Source: Pseudomonas tumuqii (lineage in GTDB: Bacteria > Pseudomonadota > Gammaproteobacteria > Pseudomonadales > Pseudomonadaceae). Taken from it: DNA of 64,000 bases. Positions 57,697-64,000 of the stretch are shown in pieces. Each line of letters begins with the position of its first letter. Positions within the stretch are counted from its first letter, which is position 1. The notes below the pieces were generated by a model that did not search any database, was not told where the DNA came from, and was given only the letters and a program-made list of their open reading frames with translations. The translations under genes and the position numbers were made by a program. The stretch spans positions 620,001 to 684,000 of the forward strand of contig NZ_JAAOJA010000001.1 in the NCBI RefSeq assembly GCF_013184545.1, given 5' to 3'.

Positions 57697-58941
57697 ATGG
57701 CGCTAACGTCATGGGTGGTGCTGGGGCTGTTCGTCATGACCTACCTGGGCATGGCCGCGGGAGGCATTCCGGGTCTGCGCGTCGACCGCAGCTGGATCGC
57801 CGGCTGTGCGGCGGTAGTGCTGCTGTTCTGCGGGGTTCAATCGCCAGGCGAGGCGGCCAGCCATCTGGATGCCGGGGCGCTGTTGCTGCTGTTGGCGCTG
57901 ATGCTGATTTCCGCGCAGTTCGATTTCTCCGGGGTCTATGCCTGGCTTAACGCCCAGCTCAGCCACCATGCGCAACGCCCGGCACTGTTGCTGGGCGGCG
58001 TGGTGGTGCTCGGCGGCATACTGTCGGCGCTGCTGGTCAACGACATCGTCGCCTTCGCCCTGACCCCGCTGCTGTGTCACAGCCTGTTGGCCCGTGGCCT
58101 CGATCCGCGCCCGTTTCTGCTGGCCCTGGCGTTGTCCTGCAACGCCGGTTCCTCGGCCAGCCTGATCGGCAACCCGCAGAACATCCTGATCGGTCAGGCC
58201 GGCGGCCTGGATTTCTGGTCGTTCACGTTTATCGCAGGTCCGCCGGCGCTGGCCGGGTTGGTGATCACCTACGCCTGCATCTGGCTGCAATGGCGCAGGC
58301 GTTGGGGCGTACTGCAGGCGTTGGCTCTCGAGGAGACGCCGGTCGAGCGGATCTATGGCGCGCACAGCTATCTCAAGCCGCTGCTGGCCAGCCTGGTATT
58401 GCTTGGGCTGTTTGCCACGGAGATCCCCCGCGAGTTGTCGGCGCTGCTGATCGCCGCCCTGCTGATGATTTCGCGCCGGGTCGACAGTCGCGATTATGTG
58501 CACAAGGTCGATCTCAATCTGCTGTTGCTGTTCGCCGGGCTGTTCGTGGTCACCGGCGCCGCTTTGGGCCTGCCGGAGGTAGCCGCGTTAGCCACGACGC
58601 TACGCGAGTACGGGCTGTTGCCCGAGGGGGTAATGGGGCTGGCGACCGCCTCGCTGCTGGCCAGCAACCTGATCGGCAATGTGCCCTTCGTGGTGTTGCT
58701 GCTGGGTCTGCTGCCGGATGCGGCGCCGTCGCTGCTGGTCGGCCTGGCGGTGATGTCGACTCTGGCCGGCAACCTGCTGCTGATCGGCAGCGTGGTCAAC
58801 CTGATCGTCGCCGAAAGCGCGCGGCGTCAGGGCGTGGCGCTGAGCTTCGTCGACTTCGCCCGCAGCGGTTTCCCGGTGACGCTGCTGAGCATGACGGCGG
58901 CCGGTTTGTGGCTGGGCTACGGTGGCTGGTTGCCCTGGTAG
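57697..58941 (+). CDS. SLC13/ArsB-type anion permease
   Basis: 414-residue inner-membrane transporter with about 11 helices from the ion transporter superfamily (SLC13, ArsB, NhaD). Signature loops: LVNDIVAFALTPLL, GSSASLIGNPQNILIGQAGG, and in the second half ASNLIGNVPFVVLLLG and MSTLAGNLLLIGSVVNLIV. The repeated halves carry the two re-entrant loops. The substrate is probably an anion or dicarboxylate; not defined. I chose ATG 57697 (MALTSWV) with a G-rich site upstream; ATG 57682 and TTG 57679 are alternatives. Confidence 0.85.
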   Translation: MALTSWVVLGLFVMTYLGMAAGGIPGLRVDRSWIAGCAAVVLLFCGVQSPGEAASHLDAGALLLLLALMLISAQFDFSGVYAWLNAQLSHHAQRPALLLGGVVVLGGILSALLVNDIVAFALTPLLCHSLLARGLDPRPFLLALALSCNAGSSASLIGNPQNILIGQAGGLDFWSFTFIAGPPALAGLVITYACIWLQWRRRWGVLQALALEETPVERIYGAHSYLKPLLASLVLLGLFATEIPRELSALLIAALLMISRRVDSRDYVHKVDLNLLLLFAGLFVVTGAALGLPEVAALATTLREYGLLPEGVMGLATASLLASNLIGNVPFVVLLLGLLPDAAPSLLVGLAVMSTLAGNLLLIGSVVNLIVAESARRQGVALSFVDFARSGFPVTLLSMTAAGLWLGYGGWLPW

Positions 58942-59008
58942 GGGTTACGGCTGCAATCCGGGCTACTTGCAAAGCGGTCGGCATGGGTATCGCTGCGCTC
59001 AACCCATC

Positions 59009-60025
59009 CTACTTCCAGCGTTCTTGCCGCCAGTCCTGTTGCTGCTGCGGCGTGAGGAAGGTCCAGGCGACGAAGCGGCTCTGCTTCTGCCCCTGGGCCA
59101 TTTCCACGGTGCGCACGTCGAGCGCACCGGCCTTTTTCAAGGCGGCATAGACGCCGGGCAGGTTGCTCGCCTTGGAAATCAGGCTGGTGAACCACAGTAC
59201 CTGCTGGGAATGCTGCGCGCTTTCCTTGATCAGACGGCTGACGAAGGCCGCTTCGCCGCCCTGGCACCACAACTCCGCCGCCTGGCCGCCGAAATTCAGC
59301 ACCGGTAGCTTGCGCTTGGGGTCGAGCTTGCCCAGGTTGCGCCACTTGCGCTTGCTGCCGCTACTGGCCTCCTCGGCACTGGCATGGAAGGGCGGGTTGC
59401 ACAGGCTCAGGTCGAAGCGTTCGTCAGCCTGCAGCAGGTTCTGGAAAATATGCGCGCCATCGGTCTGCTGGCGCAGTTCGATGGCGCTGGCCAAGCCGGG
59501 GTTGGACCGAACGATGGCCTTGGCCGAGGCAATGGCGCTGGCGTCGATATCCGAACCGAGAAACTGCCAGCCGTACTCGCGGTTGCCCAGCAGCGGGTAG
59601 ATGCAGTTGGCGCCGACGCCGATATCCAGTGCGCGCACCTGGGCGCCGCGCGGGATCTCGCCGCCATTGCCGCTGGCCAGCAGATCGGCGAGGTAATGCA
59701 GATAGTCGGCGCGCCCCGGAATCGGCGGGCACAGGTAGTCCGCCGGAATATCCCAATGTTCGATGCCGTAGAACTGCTTGAGCAGCGCCCGGTTGAACAC
59801 CTTGACCGCCGCCGGGTTGGCGAAGTCGATGCTCTCCTTGCCGTACGGGTTGAGAATCACGAAGGCCGCCAGCTCCGGGCTGCTCTCGATCAGCGCGGGG
59901 AAGTCGTAGCGACCCTGGTGGCGGTTGCGCGGGTGCAACTGGCCCTTGCCGGCATCGGGCTTGGCCGGGGCAGGAGGGCGGGGCGCGGCAGGTTTGCGGC
60001 TGGGACGTTGGGTCGGCGATGACAT
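59009..60025 (-). CDS. rlmF: 23S rRNA m6A1618 methyltransferase RlmF
   Basis: 338-residue SAM-dependent methyltransferase that modifies A1618 of 23S rRNA. The core starts with [12 protein letters not shown], and [16 protein letters not shown] binds [13 protein letters not shown] is the NPPF catalytic motif of N6-adenine methylases. The first 30 residues are a Pro/Ala/Lys-rich tail found in Pseudomonas members. The start is uncertain: ATG 60025 is used, while ATG 60058 would add 11 residues. Convergent with the SLC13-type gene. Confidence 0.94.
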   Translation of the reverse strand: MSSPTQRPSRKPAAPRPPAPAKPDAGKGQLHPRNRHQGRYDFPALIESSPELAAFVILNPYGKESIDFANPAAVKVFNRALLKQFYGIEHWDIPADYLCPPIPGRADYLHYLADLLASGNGGEIPRGAQVRALDIGVGANCIYPLLGNREYGWQFLGSDIDASAIASAKAIVRSNPGLASAIELRQQTDGAHIFQNLLQADERFDLSLCNPPFHASAEEASSGSKRKWRNLGKLDPKRKLPVLNFGGQAAELWCQGGEAAFVSRLIKESAQHSQQVLWFTSLISKASNLPGVYAALKKAGALDVRTVEMAQGQKQSRFVAWTFLTPQQQQDWRQERWK

Positions 60026-60124
60026 GCTGGCGGTATCGGCAGGGGCGGAGCGCGGCATTTTCCCATAGCTGCTGCGGTCGTGCTGAAAAAGAGTGTGCTC
60101 GATTGCGCGCAAATCCAGTGGTGG

Positions 60125-60685
60125 CTAAGCGATATCCAGCCACCTCGCCAGGTAATCAAAAAACAGGCAGTACAGTGCGATCGGCAGCGGCAGGCCGAGC
60201 AGGGTGCCGAGCAGGTAGGTGCGAAAAGGCACGCCGGACAGGGCGAGGCTGTAGTTCAGTGCCGGCACCGTCTGGAACAGCGTGCGCAGGGCGACGATGC
60301 TGATTAGTGGGTGGCGATCGAGGCCGGCCAGCAGGCGCTGGGCCAGGCGGCTGTCGAGTTCGCGCAGGGCGTTGCCGCCCAGGTAGCGGATGGTCAGGAA
60401 GGTGAACACGCAGGAGACGATGGCGGCCAGGTAGGTGGCGATGCCGCCATAGAGCCGACCCAGCGCCAGCACCGCGGCGGCGAGGAAGATCCAGCCGGGA
60501 ATCTGGATCAGGTTGCCCAGGGCGAACAGCAGGATGAACAGCAGCAGGCCGCTGACCGGGTGCATCAGGATCAAGTCCTGCAGGGCTTGCAGGCTGAACC
60601 GGGCGCGGATACCCAGGGCCTCGAACAGCAGGAACAGGCCCAGCAGGAACAGGAGCACCAGTAACAGTCGGTGGGTGCTGCGCAT
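60125..60685 (-). CDS. VTT-domain (TVP38/TMEM64, DedA-like) membrane protein
   Basis: 186-residue inner-membrane protein with about five helices. The VTT/SNARE-associated block GNLIQIPGWIFLAAAVLALGRLYGG and ALRTLFQTVPALNYSLALSGVPFRTYLLGT are conserved. DedA/TVP38 proteins are thought to move phospholipids or undecaprenyl phosphate across the membrane. GAGG precedes ATG 60685. A TIR-bearing element begins 16 bases upstream of the start. Confidence 0.88.
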   Translation of the reverse strand: MRSTHRLLLVLLFLLGLFLLFEALGIRARFSLQALQDLILMHPVSGLLLFILLFALGNLIQIPGWIFLAAAVLALGRLYGGIATYLAAIVSCVFTFLTIRYLGGNALRELDSRLAQRLLAGLDRHPLISIVALRTLFQTVPALNYSLALSGVPFRTYLLGTLLGLPLPIALYCLFFDYLARWLDIA

Positions 60686-60700
60686 AGCGGGCCTCAGAGA

Positions 60701-60808
60701 TTGTGAAAAAATCGAGCGCCGCAGCCGAGAGCGTCTCCAGCTGTTCGTAGCGCAACGCCAGCAGCGAGCGCCTGGAGGCGGTCGCAGTAGGCGCGAGTTT
60801 TTTCACAA
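60701..60808. mobile_element. 108-bp MITE-like inverted-repeat element
   Basis: Left end ttgtgaaaaaatcgagcgcc (60701-60720) and right end ggcgcgagttttttcacaa (60790-60808) are imperfect inverted repeats: the outer 11 bases match perfectly. The 69-base centre has no reading frame of its own with codon bias. No transposase is nearby, so if mobile it would be non-autonomous. It separates the winged-helix gene from the VTT gene and could equally be a large attenuator hairpin. Confidence 0.55.
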
Positions 60809-60819
60809 GCTTTCACTGC

Positions 60820-61116
60820 TCAGGGATACCCGAGTATGGCCTTGATCTGCGCCAGGTTGGCGGCGATCCACTGCGGGTCGATCGCCCCCCAGTCGCGAAT
60901 GGCGTAATGCCCGGCATTGTTGCGCTCGCCCGCCTGCTGGACGAAGACGCAGTCGATATCCAGATCGGCCAGTGCGCTCAGGGTGTCCTGGGCGGTGCGC
61001 CGGGGCATGCCGGTGGCGTCGATCAGGGCCGGCACGCTGCAGGCGCTGCCACTGTCGATCAGCCAGGCAACATAGAGGCGGCGGTAGAAACTGGTTTTGG
61101 TTTTGCTCACGTCCAT
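60820..61116 (-). CDS. small winged-helix DNA-binding-like protein
   Basis: 98-residue protein. The middle region VPALIDATGMPRRTAQDTLSALADLDID reads as a winged helix-turn-helix (about 28-55), resembling FaeA-like or MarR-like small domains. The C-terminus HYAIRDWGAIDPQWIAANLAQI is conserved in Pseudomonas proteins that I recall as uncharacterised. GGAG lies about 10 bases before the ATG. Targets unknown. Confidence 0.78.
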   Translation of the reverse strand: MDVSKTKTSFYRRLYVAWLIDSGSACSVPALIDATGMPRRTAQDTLSALADLDIDCVFVQQAGERNNAGHYAIRDWGAIDPQWIAANLAQIKAILGYP

Positions 61117-61188
61117 CGGTCGAGGGCTCCTGCGCTAAGGGTGCGCCGCTGTACAGACGCACCCCCCAGCCTAAGCGGCTAGTGGCGG

Positions 61189-62565
61189 TCAGGCCAGTAT
61201 GGCGAGGCCTATATAGGTCGCGGCACCCGCCAGGTAGCCGAGCAGGGCCAGCAGGCTGATCTTCTTCAGGTACCAGATGAAGTTGATCTTCTCCATGCCC
61301 ATTGCCGCCACGCCGGCCGCCGAGCCGATGATTAGGCAGCTACCGCCAGTGCCGGCGCAATAGGCCAACAGCTCCCAGAACGCGCCATCGACCACGAAGT
61401 TACCCAGCCAGCCATCGCCGCCGGCCGCCGCAAGGGCCTCCGGGCTGATCAGCGGGTACATCTTCATGGCGCCGGCTACCAGCGGTACGTTATCGACCAC
61501 CGAGGAGAGCAGGCCGATGGCGATGTTGATGGCGTAGACGTTGCCCAGGCTGTCCTTCAGCGCGCTGGCGACCTGGGTCAGGTGGCCGGCGGTGGCCAGG
61601 CTGGAGACGGCGAGCAGGATGCCGAGGAAGAACAGCACGCTGGTGATGTCGATGCGGCGCAGTACGCCGACCACCGAGAGCGGGTGCTTGTCTTCCGCAT
61701 TCTTGCCGCGGTGCAGCACTTCGGTAACCACCCAGAGCACGCCGAGGCCGAGGAGGATGCCCATGTAGGGCGGCAGGTGGGTGACGGTCTTGAACACCGG
61801 GACGAACACCAGCGCGCCGATGCCGAGGATGAACACCAGGTTGCGTTCGAACGGGGTGGTCGGGTCGCGACGTTCCTCCTTGGTCAGTTTCACCGTTGGA
61901 CGCTCGAACTCGCCCTTCATGGTCAGGCTGAGGAAGATCAGCGGCACCAGCAGACAGACCAGGCTGGGGAGGAACAGTTGGGCGACGATACCGCTGGTGG
62001 TGATCTGGTTACCGATCCACAGCATGGTGGTGGTCACGTCGCCGATCGGCGACCAGGCGCCGCCGGCGTTGGCGGCGATCACCACGATGCCGGCATAGAA
62101 CCAGCGCTCGTGCTGTTCCTTGACCAGCTTGCGCAGCAGGGAAACCATGACGATGGTGGTGGTCAGGTTGTCCAGCGCGGCCGAAAGGAAGAAGGTGATG
62201 AAACCGATCGTCCACAGCAGTTGCACGCGCTTGCTGGTGCGGATGCGGTCGGTGATGACCTTGAAGCCTTCATGGGCGTCGATCAGTTCGACGATGGTCA
62301 TGGCGCCCATCAGGAAGAACAGGATCTCGGAGATTTCACCGAGGTGGTGACGCAGTTCGCCAACCACCAGATCAGTGTTATTGGTCGCGTGGGCACCTGC
62401 TTCAATCAGCGGCAGGATGCTGTCGGCGCTTAGCACCAGCACCGTCCAGGCCAGCATCGCGGTGAGCAGCGCCGAGGCGGCTTTGTCAATTTTCAGGGGG
62501 TGTTCGAAGGCGATGCATAGATAGCCGAGCACGAAGATCACGGCCATAAGCATGTAGGCATACAT
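61189..62565 (-). CDS. nhaD: sodium/proton antiporter NhaD
   Basis: 458-residue inner-membrane Na+/H+ antiporter of the ion transporter superfamily. Conserved loops are SAALDNLTTTIVMVSLLRK, NAGGAWSPIGDVTTTMLWIGN, SSVVDNVPLVAGAMKM and TGGSCLIIGSAAGVAAMGM, matching NhaD proteins. It exports Na+ or Li+ at alkaline pH. About 12 helices. Start ATG 62565 has no strong ribosome-binding site; ATG 62553 (MLMAV) is an alternative. Confidence 0.93.
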   Translation of the reverse strand: MYAYMLMAVIFVLGYLCIAFEHPLKIDKAASALLTAMLAWTVLVLSADSILPLIEAGAHATNNTDLVVGELRHHLGEISEILFFLMGAMTIVELIDAHEGFKVITDRIRTSKRVQLLWTIGFITFFLSAALDNLTTTIVMVSLLRKLVKEQHERWFYAGIVVIAANAGGAWSPIGDVTTTMLWIGNQITTSGIVAQLFLPSLVCLLVPLIFLSLTMKGEFERPTVKLTKEERRDPTTPFERNLVFILGIGALVFVPVFKTVTHLPPYMGILLGLGVLWVVTEVLHRGKNAEDKHPLSVVGVLRRIDITSVLFFLGILLAVSSLATAGHLTQVASALKDSLGNVYAINIAIGLLSSVVDNVPLVAGAMKMYPLISPEALAAAGGDGWLGNFVVDGAFWELLAYCAGTGGSCLIIGSAAGVAAMGMEKINFIWYLKKISLLALLGYLAGAATYIGLAILA

Positions 62566-62892
62566 AGGCGAGGTTTCCAGTCAGAGGTTTAAGGTTTGAA
62601 ATGATTAGTAAAATAATGGGCGGCAGGATGCACCAATAGGCAGGCAACTGGAAGGCGTTGGGGGTCTTGGGGGCGTTAATCGTGACTAAATGTCGCAGTG
62701 CCTTGACGAGCGACAAGAAAGGCTTTTGATTTGCCGAGGGCGGTCCTGGTTTGCGGCTGGCCGCAGGGCGCTACTCGCCGCAGGCAGTGCACCGGGGCGT
62801 ATCGGCGTGGCACAAGCCCGGTGGGCTCTGTGCGAAGGAAAAAGCCCGCGGTCTGGCGACGGCGGGCTTGGGGTTTGCAGTTTGCTTATGGC
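62566..62892. other. spacer between valS and nhaD
   Basis: 327 bases without a supported gene. It contains the valS terminator (62838-62870) and, by position, the nhaD promoter, in the AT-richer part around 62590-62630. No riboswitch-like structure was recognised by eye. Confidence 0.5.
62838..62870 (-). terminator. valS terminator
   Basis: Arms aagcccgc (62842-62849) and gcgggctt (62862-62869). On the minus strand the stem is followed by TTTTTCC, 23 bases after the valS stop. Confidence 0.85.
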
Positions 62893-64000
62893 TTACAGGC
62901 TGGCGATGCGCTCGCGCTGTTCGACCAGCTTGCCTAGGGCCTGCTCGGCCTCGGCCAGCTTGGCGCGCTCCTTGTCGAGTACCTCGGCCGGCGCCTTGGC
63001 GACGAAGCCCTGGTTGGCCAGCTTGCCGCCGACGCGCTTGACTTCACCGTCCAGGCGGACGATTTCCTTGTCCAGGCGCGCCAGTTCGGCGTCCTTGTCG
63101 ATCAGCCCGGCCATCGGCACCAGTACCTGCATGTCGCCGACCAGGGCGGTGGCAGACATCGGCGCCTCTTCCCCGGCTTGCAGCACGCGCACCGATTCCA
63201 GCTTGGCCAGCTTGTTCAGCAGCGGCGCGTTGTCGGCCAGGCGGCGCAGGTCTTCCGCACTGGCGTTCTGCAGGATGACGTCGATGCGCTTGGCCATGGA
63301 GATCTTCATCTCGCCGCGGATCTGGCGCAGGCCGAGCATCAGCTGCTTGACCCATTCGATATCGCCTTCGGCGGCGGCATCGATGCGGCTCTCGTTGGCC
63401 ACTGGCCAGGCCTGCAGCATGATGGTCTCGCCACTGACGCCAGCTTGCGCCTTGATCCGCTGCCAGATTTCTTCGGTGATAAAGGGCATGAACGGGTGGG
63501 CCAGACGCAGGGCCACTTCCAGCACGCGCACCAGGGTGCGGCGGGTGCCGCGCTGGCGTTCGATGGAGGCGTTCTCGTCCCACAGCACCGGCTTGACCAG
63601 CTCCAGGTACCAGGCGCAGTACTCGTCCCAGATGAATTCGTAGAGTGCCTGCGCCGCCAGGTCGAAGCGGAAGGCATCGAGCTGGCGGGTGACTTCGGCT
63701 TCGGTGCGCTGCAGGGCGGAGATGATCCAGCGATCCACCGAGGACAGTTCGACTGCCTCGCCATTGATTCCGCAGTCCTGGCCATCGGTGTTCTCGAGGA
63801 CGAAGTTGGCGGCGTTCCAGATCTTGTTGCAGAAGTTGCGATAACCCTCGACCCGGCCCATGTCGAACTTGATGTCGCGGCCGGTGGATGCCAGCGCCAG
63901 GTTGGTGAAGCGCAGGGCGTCGGTGCCGTAGGCGGCGATGCCTTCGGGGAACTCGGCGCGGGTCTGCTTGGCGATCTTTTCCGCCAGCTTGGGCTGCATC
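62893..64000 (-). CDS. valS: valyl-tRNA synthetase, C-terminal part (cut by window edge)
   Basis: The last 369 or so residues of ValS, which charges tRNA-Val. Visible are the end of the catalytic domain ([21 protein letters not shown]), the anticodon-binding domain ([17 protein letters not shown] ... [18 protein letters not shown]) and the C-terminal coiled coil ([36 protein letters not shown]). The HIGH and KMSKS motifs lie upstream, beyond base 64000. The 5' end is missing only because the window stops. Confidence 0.97.
   Translation of the reverse strand, partial: MQPKLAEKIAKQTRAEFPEGIAAYGTDALRFTNLALASTGRDIKFDMGRVEGYRNFCNKIWNAANFVLENTDGQDCGINGEAVELSSVDRWIISALQRTEAEVTRQLDAFRFDLAAQALYEFIWDEYCAWYLELVKPVLWDENASIERQRGTRRTLVRVLEVALRLAHPFMPFITEEIWQRIKAQAGVSGETIMLQAWPVANESRIDAAAEGDIEWVKQLMLGLRQIRGEMKISMAKRIDVILQNASAEDLRRLADNAPLLNKLAKLESVRVLQAGEEAPMSATALVGDMQVLVPMAGLIDKDAELARLDKEIVRLDGEVKRVGGKLANQGFVAKAPAEVLDKERAKLAEAEQALGKLVEQRERIASL

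Overview
The window is a 64 kb piece of a GC-rich Pseudomonas chromosome. I base this on codon use, gene content and gene order. The stretch from the sensor kinase through YajQ, the MscS channel, the SDR, the HugZ-like protein, FxsA and groES-groEL, and the stretch from the imelysin/di-heme genes through LemA, BifA, SodB, LysE, ArgP and the epimerase, match my memory of the P. aeruginosa PA4360-PA4398 neighbourhood. Other blocks (yejK, pcs, valS) sit elsewhere in P. aeruginosa, so this is probably another Pseudomonas species. I saw no tRNA, rRNA, CRISPR array, prophage or transposase gene. Mobile DNA is limited to small palindromic REP/MITE-like elements.

Layout. 1-7.1 kb: RluA-type pseudouridine synthase, a histidine kinase coupled to a cobalamin adenosyltransferase, a PanE-like reductase behind a REC/degenerate-GGDEF response regulator, then divergent yajQ and an MscS channel. 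7.2-13.1 kb: SDR, HugZ-like protein, FxsA, groES-groEL behind a heat-shock promoter, an LPS-kinase-like gene coupled to a small exported protein. 13.2-19.4 kb: an RND pump pair (adaptor plus permease, no outer-membrane channel) and a chemoreceptor. 19.8-24.9 kb: a four-gene periplasmic locus (imelysin, di-heme protein, second imelysin, DUF1513) with a Fur-like box, likely iron-linked. 25.1-30.6 kb: LemA plus a GIDE protein with an EF-hand, bifA, sodB, lysE/argO. 30.6-45.7 kb: argP, two NAD(P)-enzymes, AraC and Lrp regulators, phosphatidylcholine synthase, GST, DUF4344 peptidase, PPK2, YejK, an orphan membrane-anchored TAXI protein, a YjeH-like exporter. 45.8-53.2 kb: sbcD-sbcC, a periplasmic binding protein, a small K+ channel, an ABC1 kinase. 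53.4-64 kb: a complete yehZYXW/OpuC-type osmolyte importer, an SLC13-type permease, rlmF, a VTT membrane protein, a winged-helix protein, nhaD and the 3' part of valS.

Themes. Several c-di-GMP parts lie close together (YajQ, the degenerate GGDEF regulator, BifA). Stress and envelope functions recur (GroESL, SodB, MscS, NhaD, OsmF system, RND pump). Choline or betaine import and phosphatidylcholine synthesis both occur here, though 16 kb apart.

The most unusual DNA is at 57.1-57.5 kb: the last 135 bp of the yehW-like gene is repeated directly downstream of a palindromic REPIN-like element. The most interesting gene set is the imelysin/di-heme/imelysin/DUF1513 locus, where one imelysin has lost the metal-site histidine. 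P. aeruginosa locus numbers are given from memory and were not searched.
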